A stretch of 64,000 bases of DNA from Effrenium voratum (GCA_963377175.1 CAUJNA010001224.1:1615001-1679000); one strand, 5' to 3'; positions 11,681 to 23,078 are shown, counted from the stretch's first letter. A program made the numbers and translations. The notes: a model not told the origin generated them from the letters alone.

Positions 11681-12330
11681 ACATGCCCGAGTTTGCGTTC
11701 CCATCGGACCATCGGAGCACTGCCTATCATCGTAGCATCCTCTGCATTACCAAGGGTGCATTTCAAATGTATATAGAAGAAAGATAGAAGAAAATCATGA
11801 TGACGATGATGAAGGCGATGACTAGGATGACAATCATCATGAAGATGATAAGGATGATGACTCTTAGAACTGACTGTCATGATAACTATCATCGTAGCAT
11901 CCTCTGCATTACCAAGGATGCCTAATACCGCATTTGAAATGATAGAAGAATATCATGATGACGATGATGAAGGCGATGACTATGATGACAATCATCATGA
12001 AGATGATGAGGATGATGACTCTTATGATAACTATCATCGTAGCATTTTTTGCATTACCAAAGCTGCGGATGACTGTCATGATCACTATCATCGTAGCATC
12101 CTCTGCATTACCAAGGGTGCCTAGCGATGATCATGACTACGCATCACTATCGAAACGGCACCTCGCCTCAGATGCCATTTGTGTCATTGAGATTTGGAGT
12201 CCTGCCTTGATGATAATCATCACTACGCATCATTCGCAGCATCTCTGGCAATCATGAGGATAATCATCACTACGCATCCCCAGCATCTCCAGCAGCGATG
12301 ATCATAATCATGACTACGCATCACTGTCGA

Positions 12331-12800
12331 ACGGCACCGCGCCTCAGATGCCATTTGGGTCAAAAAGAAACCAAAGAAACCAAAACCAAGGGCACTGTTT
12401 TTGGTTGCTCGAAAACCACAACTAAATCCAGGGGTCGGCGGCACTGGGCGGCAGCCCTTAAAATATATGTCCAGTGGAAGAAAAGACACAAGTGAGACAA
12501 GACAGCTTGGTTTGAACAGTTGGTGAGGTATCCATGCGCCGTCCCTAAACACTCCTCTGGTGCTGATACTGTGTCTAAACTCATGTTGCTCCGAGCACAC
12601 GACGCTGCATTTCTGGAAAAGCCATATATTATATGGGGCTGGGTCTTTGCGCAGTTGGTTCTTCTTGTTTGGATTGACCAGCCGATACAATCTTTCCTGA
12701 AAACAAACAAAATCGGTCATTCAGACAGGTTGTTGCTTTCTTAACTCAGGTCACTTGCGCAGGTCAGTGTTCTCGGCCACCGGGGCGGCGTGTTTTGCGC
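12331..12800. other. Nothing recognised
   Basis: Mixed sequence between the satellite and a candidate exon at 12805. No conserved protein, RNA or repeat was identified. Confidence 0.4.
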
Positions 12801-12804
12801 GCAG

Positions 12805-12875
12805 GCTGGCTGCACCTTTTCTCCGTGGCAAATGTGGCTCAGTACTTCCGGAACGCGGGCTTGGCCCATGCCTGA
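12805..12875 (+). CDS. Candidate small exon, unrecognised
   Basis: After a CAG acceptor at 12802-12804, the frame WLHLFSVANVAQYFRNAGLA uses almost only C- or G-ending codons. It either splices at a GC donor after 12858 or stops at 12873-12875. No family was recognised and no neighbouring plus-strand exon was found. Confidence 0.35.
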
Positions 12876-14000
12876 AGTAGACGTAGAATACAATCTGGGC
12901 GCAGCGCTGCGCCGGACACGCTGGATGCCTGAATCTCGGCGTGCCACAGCTTCACTGACACATAAAGAGCTGAGGTCATGCGGCAATTCGAGGAACCTAG
13001 GTCACCCAAACCAGAAAAAAGAGCTCATTTACCCAGTTCCATGGCTTGTCTCAGGAAATGCTTGGCTTCACGGTTTCCCTCCAACAAACCGAAAGGGGAG
13101 CCACGGATTTCTTGGACTCCCATCTGCCAAGAATGGCACAACGTGCAAAGCGTGCCGCCGGGAAAGGCATCCAAGCGTCGCCGCCCGAGCGGCTTCACTC
13201 GGAAAAGAAAGTTTTTTTTGCGCGCCGCCTGGCCAGCTTCCATGCCCAAAGCGGCCCGGCTTGACTCAAGCCGCAGTGACCCTGCGGTTCTCGGAACGTC
13301 ATACACAAATCTAGAACAGCCCTGGGCGTTCATTGCCGATGTCCTGTCAATCATGGATCTGGTTGTTGCCATCAGGGTGACTCTGGTCGACTGGAACGGG
13401 AAGAAATCGTCTCGTGTCTCCAGTCTCCATGCAACAGAGCACGGAACGAGCTGAAAAGACACGCAGGCACGGTGAGATTTGGCTCCCAGAGCCTCGGAAC
13501 TGCAGCGGTCTGCAGACTGGAAGCGATGCGTGGAGCTTCGCTCGATTTCAGGGCGAGGCGACGGGTTCCGAAGACTTCCGGTGCAAAGCGATCCCAAGCC
13601 TTTCTTGAAACTCGAGGAACGAAGTGGTTCTTCAGTCTAAAGCCCTCCGCCGAGTTTTCCACGAGACACCCATTTCACTTCGAACGCATCATTCCCATGT
13701 GCTTTCAACTTCCATATCGACAAGGGATCATAGGATAACTGGAAGTCCACTGTACATCGAGCCGTCTCCAGCCCAAACCGGCTGGATTCGACTCGGAACG
13801 CCGGGACAGGTCCGAGGGGCATGTCTTACGAAAGATTGCAGTTGTGTCGCTTGCAATTGCACGCGTCACACCACAGGACCTCCCCCGACCTTTGCTCAAA
13901 CAGCCGGCTCGGCCGCCAGCTACATTACATTGAGCAATTCAGCCAGCAGTTCGTTCCATATGGTACAAATGTCTTCCTGTTGGCATCTTACTGCACAACC
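12876..14000. other. No supported gene
   Basis: A 190-codon minus-strand frame (13597-13025) and overlapping plus-strand frames exist, but none shows a domain or a consistent codon bias. I leave them unannotated. Confidence 0.35.
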
Positions 14001-14255
14001 TCGCTATGACATTCCTCTTTGCTATGTATCTCTGCTGGATCTCACTGTGCAATCCCTCTACAGCACTCCTTGGCGCAATCTCTCTGCACCATCCCTGCGT
14101 GTAATATGTCTTTCTGCAATCTCTTCGGCGATCTCGTGACATATCCCTATGACACACAGCGCGATCTCTTGATGACATCTCTAGAACAATCTCTCTATGA
14201 CATTCCTCTCTGCAATTTCGCGGCGCTATGTCTCCGTGCGATCTCTTAAGCGATG
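14000..14255 (+). repeat. Degenerate short tandem array built on GCAATCTCT
   Basis: Units such as GCAATCTCTCTGCACC, GCAATCTCTTCGGCGATCTC, ACAATCTCTCTATGACATTCC and GCGATCTCTTAAGCGATG recur about a dozen times with variable spacing. The 'TATGACATTCCTCT' block also appears twice. It looks like a decayed minisatellite. Confidence 0.5.
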
Positions 14256-14598
14256 TTGCCGGAAGAACCCTTCATTTGCGTTCGGGAACGCTGCAAAGAC
14301 ACGATAGCACATGTTCACAAAGAGAAGTCCATCACATGTGCTTGCCTTTACCACATGGGCACCACAAAGCAACAAAGTTTCACGTGTGCTTGTCCGAAAC
14401 TTGGCTTGTAGGAAAATTAACTTTGGAGCTCGCTTTATTCGGAGGTTCTATACCCGGAACTGCTGGCCGCTCGCCCACTCCGATTCACCTGGCATCTGCC
14501 AGTCCGGCCACGGGGGGACTTCAGGGGCGCAGAGATCTCGACGCGCAAAGGATGCAGTGCACAGAACCCTTCTTTGAGACTGCCTTGTTGGAAAGTAA

Positions 14599-14714
14599 TG
14601 TGGCTGCGGGTCAAAACCAATGGTACCATTTGGGGTAGGTGCACCACCCATTCTAGTCTATTTGAGTGGGGATTGGGATGTTCACTGGAGGTACGGAATT
14701 TTGATGGCCATGTG
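14599..14714 (+). mobile_element. MITE family 1, copy C
   Basis: The left end TGGCTGCGGGTCAAAAC pairs imperfectly with the right end ATTTTGATGGCCA, which has lost a few bases. The interior (GGTAGGTGCACCACCCATT..GGGGATTGGGATGTTCACTGG) is nearly identical to the reverse complement of the copy at 52569. Confidence 0.65.
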
Positions 14715-15565
14715 AACTTCAATGTTGGTCGGAGGATAATTCGAAAGCCATGATGTCATATTAACTTTGCAAAGTCTCCTCATGACCATTGAGTTACTCT
14801 TTCAACGAAAAGCAGTGCAATGGTCTCGAATGACCGAGGGCTGCTCCGAATAGAAAAAGATGATTTGTTCGAGGAAATGTATAGGAACACCCCCTCCCCC
14901 CAAGCAGGTGGCATGCAGTTATACAGCCCCCAAGCAAAAAAAAATCGGAGTCTGGCTGAGTATGGTTCAGTCCCTTACTGCATGCAATACGTGTTAGTCA
15001 ATAAGTCCGGAGCAATTCTCCATCCTCCAAACTGAACCAGTACAACGGTTGTGTGGCTTAGACGTTTGTCTACAGCCAATCAAACCATGAATTGCTTCTC
15101 ATGGATGGCATGCTATGCAAAAGCCTCTGAATATAATGCCCTCCGCTATTCTCAACCAAGCGATCCTCAACCCACTGATTGCTCATGTTTGCCTCCAGAC
15201 CCTAAACGGGTTCCGAACAATGGTTTCCTTCTTGCGCGTATCGCTTTCCTCAGAAGCCCCGGGACCGCAAGGGAAAAGATGGATTCGGGATGCGAAAGCC
15301 AGAGCTCGGCGGCTTGTGACCCTTCTGCTTCAACGGATTTTGTCTTTCTTCGTTGGGATATCTAGTTTGGCGAGAGGCAAAATAGGATCAAGGATTAGGC
15401 GGTGTGGCTTGGGCTTCGCGCCCGAGCTTCGTGGCTGTCGAGTCTACCTCCTGGGTTGTTCCTCGGCCAGCTGTTTGTTGAAAGATCCCGTCAAAACTAA
15501 TTACTGTGAGACAAACCAGGCATCCCTCTCTTTGCTGAAGAGGACAACCCATCAAGTTGATCCGC
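14715..15565. other. Nothing recognised
   Basis: Overlapping ORFs on both strands have no protein-like composition. Sequence is non-repetitive apart from a short A run near 14936. Confidence 0.35.
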
Positions 15566-16615
15566 TCATAAAGGTTCACCGATTTGCCCCGGCAGCGTGA
15601 AACCCTTCTCTTTCAGGCGCTTGTTCATGTTCCTCATAGCAGCGTGCTCTTGGGACAGCCAGCAGGCGGTCTGCGATCTCGCCAGACTCCTGCCAACTTC
15701 TCCGCCCATGTCTGAACATGCGAAGGCTTCGCTTTTTGGAGCCGCGATAGCAAGGGACCAGCTAACCTTTTGGAGCTGTGGACCAAAACTGGCCAGCCAG
15801 TTTCGAACAAAGGCCATGGGAGCAAATGCGGAAATTCATGAAGTGCTAAAACCTCTACCTCAGCGATCACCAACCGGAGTCTTCAATTCCGGTCCATACC
15901 TTCATCTTAACAAAAGGCAACATCCGTTTAAACGCGATCCCAGCGCAAGGAATGGTGAATTCAGATCTGCAACCCGTGTTCACACCCGAGATCAAAGTTT
16001 TGGGCAAATCCACAAAGAGGCTCTGGCCAACTCAGAAAGACAAACATGAACCCTTACCTCTTCTCCGCAACATGGAGGCGGGAAACCTGTTTCAGACGCT
16101 GGCAGTCCAAAGCCAAGCTGTCATACATGATTGGAGGGAAGGAATGCCCGACTGGGCCAGGGTGAAAGCTACTCAAAATCAGTCAGACTGTGTCATAGCA
16201 CGACCACATCCATGGGCGAGATTGACTACGAGTGCCAGCTGTCACATCCCCAACGCGAGAACATCACGATTACTGTTGACAAACTCTTACTAACTACATT
16301 GCTTACCATCATAGGGGGTTGCTGAATTAAATGAATCATCCGATTGTCCTGTCGTGAGGGCAACTGCAGCCGCTCGGCAGCCAAATAGTTCTATCGTACG
16401 ACTTGGTAGTGGGTTCAAACAGCTGCTGCACCCCATTACTTCTTTCCATAGTATCAATCAGGTTGCCCTGTGACCGATGCTGACTCCTATTGGTGATGCT
16501 GAGCAGTGGAAGCTTGGCTATTGCTGCCGTCGGCTTGGCTCTTACAAACATCGCCAGCATAGGTTGCTTTACTTCCGCCAATGCATCGTCTCCCCCGATC
16601 CTGCTCTGATCCACG
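15566..16615 (-). CDS. Unrecognised gene: internal exon and C-terminal exon
   Basis: Two minus-strand pieces read as protein. Exon 16615-16432 follows a good acceptor (..TTTCTGATTTTGCAG) and encodes 61 codons beginning VDQSRIGGDDALAEVKQPML. It can splice at GT after SNG. The second piece ends at a stop at 15566-15568 and encodes ..ACSDMGGEVGRSLARSQTA and MNKRLKEKGFTLPGQIGEPL. Its 5' end lies somewhere between about 15750 and 15817. I join them because they are adjacent, on one strand and in compatible order. No family was recognised and no membrane segment is visible. It could be two genes. Confidence 0.45.
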
Positions 16616-16689
16616 CTGCAAAATCAGAAAGGTTAAAGGAACAGCCGCCCCAGAAACAAACACAACTCTAGTCAAATCTCACTGGCCCA

Positions 16690-16798
16690 ACAAACTCGCA
16701 CCGCGTCCGCTGCTCGTATCTGCCTGTTGCCCGTGTTCGCCCTGTTGCTCCTCGTTGGCATGGGCTCCGGCTCTCTGAAGCCGCGTTCGGAGATGTAG
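16690..16798 (+). CDS. Candidate C-terminal exon with a membrane-type segment
   Basis: The frame ending at TAG 16796-16798 reads RTASAARICLLPVFALLLLV then GMGSGSLKPRSEM, almost all C/G-ending codons. The hydrophobic run suggests a transmembrane helix or a signal peptide. The upstream boundary is unclear and no partner exon was found. Confidence 0.35.
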
Positions 16799-17230
16799 AT
16801 CTGCCTCAGTTCAACAGACGGACGCAACCAAGTCATCCAACGCACACATTGCCAAATTGCTGTGTCTGGCTGTGTATCTCAAAACTGCACAAACATAATT
16901 GCTTCTCAATCGCATGCGCACACTTATGTGTGTTATTGTATGCTATGTGTATATCATACAAATATACTGCTTGACATCTTCAATACAACTGATTGTTCTA
17001 GCAAGCAGCACAGGCTCGGAATGGCACTGAAAGCCAAACTCTTGTCCTGACTTCCTGCCCCTTTGACTGGTACTCCGAGATGTAATTAACATGTTCCACT
17101 CTGTGCCGTGGATAAACATGGAAGATCGGCATCTCCCAAGGGTCCAAGAACTCATCAACAGCCCCAAACCCATCCGTGGTCCACAAATTCAGAAAACGCT
17201 CCAATGGGACGCTTGCCCGCGCAAGGATTC
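16799..17230. other. Nothing recognised
   Basis: AT-richer sequence with CA/TA-type short runs around 16915-16975. No coding or structural feature can be supported. Confidence 0.35.
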
Positions 17231-17239
17231 CTGCTCAGC

Positions 17240-17358
17240 CAAGCCGCGCGTCCGGCGCGGAGGGCGGCCTCACAAACTTGGGGCTGCACGGGGGCTCTAC
17301 ATCCACGCGGAGGCACGCGGGGCGCTCATCCTCGAGAGGATGCTCACCTCAGCTTGAG
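17240..17358 (+). CDS. Candidate C-terminal exon, unrecognised
   Basis: The frame KPRVRRGGRPHKLGAARGLY then IHAEARGALILERMLTSA stops at TGA 17356-17358 and has mainly C/G-ending codons. It directly precedes the GCxx satellite. The upstream boundary is uncertain. Confidence 0.3.
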
Positions 17359-17449
17359 CCTACTGTGTGTTTCCGTTTGTGTGGGTGTGTTTTCCTGGTT
17401 GTGTAGTTGCTTGGCTGCAAGCTTGTGTGTTGGCGTTCTTGCATGTTTG

Positions 17450-17985
17450 CATGTTTGCGTGTTTGCCTGCGTGCGTGCGCGCCTGCGTGCGTGCTTGCGT
17501 GCCTGCGTGCCTGCGTGCGTGCGTGCCTGCGTGCCTGCGTGCCTGCGTGCGTGCGTGCCTGTGCCTGCCTGCGTGCCTGCGTGCCTGCGTGCGTGCGTGC
17601 GTGCGGGCGGGCGGGCGGGCGGGCGGGCGGGCAAGCGGGCAAGCGGGCAAGCGGGCAAGCGGGCCAGCGGGCAAGCGGGCAAGCGGGCAAGCGGGCAAGC
17701 GGGCAAGCGGCGGGCGGGCGGGCGGGCGGGCGGGCGGGCGGGCGGGCGGGCGGGCGGGCGGGCGGGCGGGCGGGCGGGCGGGCGGCGGGCGGGCGGGCGG
17801 GCGGGCGGGGCGGGCGGGCGGGGCGGGCGGGCGGGCGGGCGGGCGGGCTGGCGGGCGGGCGGGCGGGCGGGCGGGCGGGCGGGCGGCGGGCGGGCGGGGC
17901 GGGCGGGCGGGCGGGCGGGCGGGCGGGCGGGCGGGCGGGCGGGCGGGCGGGCGGGCGGGCGGGCGGGCGGGCGGGCGGGCGGTGC
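17450..17985. repeat. Tetranucleotide satellite: GCGT/GCCT, GCGGGCAA, then (GGCG)n
   Basis: Three blocks in order: GCGTGCCT-type units to about 17605, about nine GCGGGCAA octamers (17625-17708), then almost pure (GGGC)n to 17982. All six frames are open through it, which produces 220-320-codon Ala/Gly/Arg/Pro/Cys ORFs that are not genes. The G-rich strand could form quadruplexes. Confidence 0.95.
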
Positions 17986-18197
17986 CTTTGCCTCTGTCTC
18001 CGTCTCTGCCCGTCTTTTTGTTTTTTTTGTCTGTCTCTGTCTGTATCCGCCTGTCTTTGCATGATGCGCGTGTAGGCGTGTCTCACAAGCTTGAAGTACG
18101 TGTTGTTTACACCAAGATGATGCTGCGTTTGAGTCAAGGAATAGATGACTCTTGGAGGTGGTAGTGAAGCCGGGTAAGATTTGCTCATGCCTGCCAT

Positions 18198-19894
18198 TTA
18201 AGCTGCAAGTTCTATGATCCACTTGAGCTCGCAAAGCTGGCGCGAGCTAAGATCCCAACTGATGTAGTAGGTGGTCTCTAGGTCGTCCTGCACGAACCAG
18301 CTGGCATCTTCCGCAGTTCTGGTCATCGTCGCCAGCTCTGGCCTCTTCTTCTTGGGAGGCCGGGCAGGCAACCTTGCAAGGGCGACTGGCCGCAGACATC
18401 TGGATAGAATGATCCTGCTGCTGGGTTGGGCCAGGTTCGCCTCTGTGAAGTTTCCTCTATAGTATCTCAGTAGAAGCGCCCCTTTTCAAGAGGAGTCTTG
18501 TGTTACAAGCCCAGATTCATCAAGCCGTCTCCTCTTTCCGGCATGCCATTTTACACTGCTAAATTGCAGCGCTTCGCTCCCTCTTTGCAAATCGCGGGAC
18601 CTCGTTTGGGTTTCCCGCCCAAACCAATGCAACAAGCAAACGCACAGACTAAGGTTGCCCAGCCAAATGAGGACATACACACAATTCTTATAAGTCCTTT
18701 TCGTTTCCATGGAAGAGTCAAGCCTCGTTATTTCTGCGGCAAAGCGGCACTGCTCGAGGCTGCAACAAGCAGAAGTTTTGCCTGTTATGCCTGGCTTCGT
18801 GGCAAAATGATCTGAGCCCAATAGAAGGCATCTGTTGTTTGCTGACAAGCCACGATGATCAACCGAATGGGGAATGTCAATTGTCTGAGGACTCAATTAG
18901 TGGCCCGCCTCTTTAATTGTTTCTGACTGTTGGCTCGAATTCTGGCACGCAAACGCCATCTTTTGCTACTCCCCAAGTTCCATACCCCCCCCCGTTCGCG
19001 CACACCGCATGCCATTGATCCACGGAATCCCATGCAGCATGCATGCACCCCCCGCAGTAGCTGTGGACAGGATGGAGCGTAGTTTCCCTCAGTAAAACAG
19101 ACAAATCACAACCCGAAGTCACGCACATGTGGGAAATAAGCCGAAGCAAGAAATTTCCATCCCGCCCTCACTTTAAAGGTGATGCCCCGGGTATCGAACT
19201 TGAAAACCCTTTGTTGTCCAGTGCAAAACCAGGGCGCGCCCCCTGGATCTTGCGGTTCCCATTGATTTTCTTCCAGTGCTCGTCCACGTGGCCGAGGTTG
19301 CGCTCCACGTCAAAGCCTAGAGTCTGGGCCCTTTGCCGTGGAGCTGGGAAAAATGGGCAAGTCTTGAAATGACCAACTCATGGGCACTTTCCCCTTTGGA
19401 ACTTTGATTGAACCCCAAGGTAGCTCCAAAAAACGTAGCTGGAGTCTAGCTGCCCCGTCAAGTTGGGTGCCAAAGGCTTCCCTTTCCCTCGGGCCAAGAC
19501 TGTCCTTGGCCAAGCGGGTTTGCCTTCAAACGAGACGTGCAATGGTTGATGTCTGTTCGGTTTACCGTTACAACCAGCCAAAAAGGGGCTTTCGAGGAAA
19601 CGACACACCCGAGTCTGCTTTTAGGCACAATGTGGAGATTTCGACAACACTGACGCAAGTCAAAGAGCAGAATCCAATTCTGCCCTTGTGACACAATTGG
19701 GCACAAATTGCGCTCGAGCGCTGCCTTCCGTAAATGGAGCATGGGGGGCAGGCAGCAAATACAGAGCCTACTCTGGAATTGAGAAGCTGTGCGTTGCCCG
19801 TTTTGCAAAGCCAAATGCACGTCTTGGACATGTTCTCTGGGTCTCAAGGCCAACTTCTTGCGGTCAAGCGCGGCAAACATCGCCGCTTTGAGTC
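18198..19894 (-). CDS. Unrecognised split gene, three exons seen including the stop
   Basis: Exon 19894-19798 (after a TAG acceptor) encodes LKAAMFAALDRKKLALRPRE. Exon 19316-19240 encodes FDVERNLGHVDEHWKKINGN then RKIQG and ends at a GC donor. The last exon, about 18376-18198, encodes PKKKRPELATMTRTAEDASW, FVQDDLETTYYISWDLSSRQ and LCELKWIIELAA, with TAA at 18200-18198. Codons are strongly C/G-ending. The phases of the first and second exon do not join directly, so an exon between them is missing or the first belongs elsewhere. No known domain. The last two exons are the better supported. Confidence 0.55.
18400..19239. other. Presumed intron sequence of the gene above
   Basis: Contains a minus-strand ORF (18896-18486) ending KWHAGKRRRLDESGLVTQDS whose coding status is unclear. 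No repeats were recognised. Confidence 0.3.
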
Positions 19895-21500
19895 CTACAG
19901 TGGCTCGTGCGGTTGCTGCCCAAGGCCCTGAGCCTAAAATGCACATCGTTCTGAGGGTGTTTGTATTACACCCTGGGACTACAATGTTTGGGAAAGGACC
20001 CAGAATGGTTCAAAATGACACGGGTTCAATAAGTGGTACCCAGTGGGTGTATTCCCAGGGAGTAATACTTAGAATCAAGGGCAGGACTCTCCATGCGTAA
20101 GGCAATCGAAAGCTGGCAGTTTGGCTTTCGCACGCTCCGTCGCTGAGTCGACTTCATGGCCCACCTCTGTAAGTATGCCAGTTGGTACCTCGCTCCGGAT
20201 TGAATGAATCCGCATGTAAGTTGTTCAAGCAACAAATGTCCAGGCTAATACTTCTTTGAGGTCGGTTCCCAAGCCCTAAAGGACAACCACCAACACTACC
20301 AATCAGTGAACATGCTCCTTGCATCACGCGAACACAACTTCTAAGCTTTGGGGAATCTAAAGCGAGGAGCTCACCCAGCGTCAGTTTTTCGCCAGCCACC
20401 ATCCCGCACCAACATGGATCCCCAACGGTAGCAAATGTATCCATCTTCTGGCCCCATTATTTTACAATCATCAAAGTCACCCCCCAGTAGGTTAAAAGGA
20501 AACCACCCGAGTTTCCGACTTTGATGACCCCCAGTGGTCCAAATAATGAACCCAGATCTTAGAAGACACTTCTTGGCTTTTTTCGTACGCCGGGAGGGAA
20601 CACAAGATGAGCAAAAAGCCAAGAGCCAAGAGCTGAGGTCCCCGCCTGGCCCTTCAGAAATCGGATGGAGAGCCTAACGGCGCAAGCCGAGCCGTAAATC
20701 CCGAAAAACCCGCCAGAAGGGCGACTGCCTTGTGGGCGGTTGGTAGGCAAAAGAAGTCCTTTCCCGGTTGAAAGGGGATCTAAACAAAAACAAAACGGCA
20801 TAAATGAATAAAGAGGTCAGCTTCTGGCAATGATCCAAACTGGCAGTCTGCAGTGGAAGTGGAACTTTATGAAATACAGTGTAAAGACACACACACATAT
20901 ATTATAAGTCCAAGGCAGTCGTGCAAGCACCACACAAAAGCTGTGGAAGAAACACCAGCGGTCAAAGCCTGGGCACTAATTCTCTATGCAAGGTCATGGA
21001 TCACAAGCCCCTTGGTCTAGCAGGGAGAACTATGATGGGTTGGTACCTCAGGAAGGTTTGGGAAGAGTCATGGAGCCTGGAATTCCATTGACTGAAAGCC
21101 GTTTTCTTTCCAACAGATCCAACATAGGTAAATGCAAACCCGGCCTGGAAATCCATCCATGAAGCTTCGGGTACGTAGGCAGGCGCAAAGGGAAAAGGTG
21201 CAAAGGAATTTGCATGTGCGAAAGTGGAACCCAGAAAAGTGAGGAATTTATCTGGGCACCTGTTTGGTTCTGCTCGCTACCCCAGCCTGCAGCGTATCCC
21301 GCCTCAAATGTATATGAAGTTAGTTTTTGCTTTTTCTAAATGAAGGCTGGCTGCACAATAGCCCTTCTCATCAACCTTTCGAAGCCAATCAAACAAACCA
21401 AATGAGGGCTACCGGATTCAATACTACTAATCGGCATCTGGCTTGGGTGAGGCACCAGCGTTCTATAAGCCTGGGAAATTTCAGCATGCCAGGGCGCTGA
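19895..21500. other. No supported gene; one small hairpin repeat
   Basis: An inverted repeat at 20454-20547 (CATTATTT..TCATCAAAGTC / GACTTTGATGA..AAATAATG) may be a small MITE. Otherwise nothing can be supported. Confidence 0.4.
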
Positions 21501-21506
21501 GTGCAC

Positions 21507-21557
21507 AGCGGCCTTCACAGCGCCAGCTCCCATGGTGCTCAACAGCTGGTGCTGGTG
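21507..21557 (-). CDS. Possible further PPR-gene exon
   Basis: After the acceptor ..CTCTACAG the 17-codon phase-0 frame HQHQLLSTMGAGAVKAA ends at a GT donor. Its phase and the LLSTM motif fit a PPR helix downstream of the exon at 23448-23353, but it is short. Confidence 0.3.
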
Positions 21558-21987
21558 CTGTAGAGTTATTCTAGGTCCTCCAGTGCTGTATAGTACAGAG
21601 CTTAGAAGGGTACCCTTTGGGGATGTGGGTGGGTGGGTGGGGATAGGTCCTTCCGTATCCTCCAGTAGAGAGGTTAGAATAAGGGGACTGAGTTCTGGAA
21701 GCATTGTGGCGAAGTGCTAAGGGTCTAAGTTTGCGCGGCGTTGTATCTGTCAAAAGGCCATACCTGCACTGCCAACATGTGAACGTTCTCATTTCAACAA
21801 ACTGTCTGCCGGGATGCCAGGATTCCTTTTGCGTGACTTCAAGTTGGCCGAGCAACAAACATGGTAACGAGACCTCTGTGAAAGCTTCAGGGCTTCTCCG
21901 TCTCACTGCAAAGTAGCTCAGTGATCCCGTACTAAAACTTTGTTTTTGCTTTAGTGGGACTCTAGCCGCTAGCCACTAAAGACCTGA

Positions 21988-22116
21988 ATGGCCGAAAACC
22001 GCCGAGCCAAGATGCACTTCTCTATAATCTGGGCCGCTCGCGGCGAAACGCGAAACGTCACCCAGTCACTTGCAAGGTTTCTGGTGAACAGGATCTCGAT
22101 ACGTGAGGGGCTTTAG
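21988..22116 (+). CDS. Candidate first exon or short ORF
   Basis: ATGGCC start context; MAENRRAKMHFSIIWAARGE then TRNVTQSLA. A GT donor is possible after 22076; unspliced, the frame stops at 22114-22116. No family was recognised. Confidence 0.35.
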   Translation: MAENRRAKMHFSIIWAARGETRNVTQSLARFLVNRISIREGL

Positions 22117-22143
22117 TCCGACAAGCTCCAATTCGCGTTGTGA

Positions 22144-22554
22144 TCACCACCCAGGGGATGAGTTCGTCAAGGCTAAGCCTTCACCATTTGAGGCCTGAAC
22201 GAAGAGACACATATACCGGCCCGGCATTGCAGCAAGAACCCATGACAGAATGTCGTGCATCATGTATTGGGCCTGTATTGAGTGTATCCTGTCCTTCACA
22301 CTCATGTGTGCGATAATATGGGTGATATCCAGAGCCAAAAGCGTGCAAGGCATGCTTGGTGTGCCGGGTGTACCCAAATAGGATCCAAAATGCCGAATTA
22401 ATCCCATTTGGGACTCTTTGACAAGAGGTGGAAAACGGCAATTGAAAGCAAGCACTGCGCGGCTGCAAGTGCCTTGCTTCCTCTCGGTGTGCTCACCTGG
22501 GCGTGACAGAGACGAGGCTGGCCTTGTCTGGAGAGTGGAATGGCTATAGCCCAA
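22144..22554 (-). CDS. Unrecognised 136-codon ORF
   Basis: Protein-like composition in the C-terminal two thirds: TLLALDITHIIAHMSVKDRI and MMHDILSWVLAAMPGRYMCL, then a stop. No splice sites were assigned and no family is known to me. Codon bias is weak. Confidence 0.35.
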   Translation of the reverse strand: MGYSHSTLQTRPASSLSRPGEHTERKQGTCSRAVLAFNCRFPPLVKESQMGLIRHFGSYLGTPGTPSMPCTLLALDITHIIAHMSVKDRIHSIQAQYMMHDILSWVLAAMPGRYMCLFVQASNGEGLALTNSSPGW

Positions 22555-22673
22555 AAACGTGTGTGCATGCCATGATCTTCCACCATTTCAAACTCTGGGG
22601 CAGGTCCTGGAAGCTAAATTCATGCCTCTCTCACTAGGGCAGCCGAGCCACTCAAAGACGGGGCAGACTCCAA

Positions 22674-23078
22674 TCAGCAGTACAACAACATACTGAACTT
22701 ACTTTGCAGGAAACGCATCCCATTTGTAAAGGCCAGTGGACACATAGACAACGACGCCATCCGCTTGTGACCTCCGAGGAATGGCCCGCTGAGTCGTGCG
22801 CTTTGCGAAGATGACGGAGGCCACTTGCCTGAACCATGCGCTCGATCAGAGGCAACTGGAGTGTGGGGTAGCATTAAATGCCTAGCACAAGCCAGCAAGA
22901 GGCGACAGCAAGCAGCAATGAAAGCAAGCTGCAAGCAAGAAACAAACATGCTCCGCGTGTGCTCAAGCAGCATTGTTGCGTGTACCCACAGAGTGATGAT
23001 CTTGCCATTTCTGTCAAGCTCACAAATTTGCACGACTGCCAGTCGCCAAAGGGCCACGTAATTCGCCCCAGTTGCCAA
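22674..23078 (-). CDS. Unrecognised 134-codon ORF
   Basis: Contains WRLAVVQICELDRNGKIITL and a Leu/Ala/Cys-rich helix-like stretch (CLQLAFIAACCRLLLACARH). It overlaps a plus-strand 277-codon frame that runs into a dispersed repeat and looks less protein-like. Low confidence. Confidence 0.3.
   Translation of the reverse strand: MATGANYVALWRLAVVQICELDRNGKIITLWVHATMLLEHTRSMFVSCLQLAFIAACCRLLLACARHLMLPHTPVASDRAHGSGKWPPSSSQSARLSGPFLGGHKRMASLSMCPLAFTNGMRFLQSKFSMLLYC

Larger units (their letters stand above)
8641..12330. repeat. CAT/ATG satellite with higher-order units
   Basis: About 3.7 kb of degenerate trinucleotide (CAT)n or (ATG)n DNA built into longer units. One unit, TGCATTTCAAAAGTAACGTTAG..CCCATTGGCAATGCAGAGG, starts near 8955, 9308 and 9525. 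A second, GATGCTACGATGATAGTTAT, recurs more than ten times. To about 10.7 kb the CAT strand is mostly on top; from about 10.73 kb the same units run inverted. The right end (12127-12184 and 12299-12361) is a direct repeat, ..GACTACGCATCACT..CGCCTCAGATGCCATTT. Poly-Met, poly-Ile and poly-His ORFs here are artefacts. Confidence 0.9.

Noticed and set aside
8379..12257. Poly-Met, poly-His and poly-Ile ORFs
   Set aside because: Translations of the CAT/ATG satellite.
17108..18234. ORFs of 220-320 codons on both strands, rich in Ala/Gly/Arg/Pro/Cys
   Set aside because: They are translations of the GGCG-type satellite, which has no stop codons in any frame.
19810..19930. Plus-strand reading MHVLDMFSGSQGQLLAVKRG
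   Set aside because: The minus-strand reading has an acceptor and lies beside other minus-strand exons; the plus reading has no partner.
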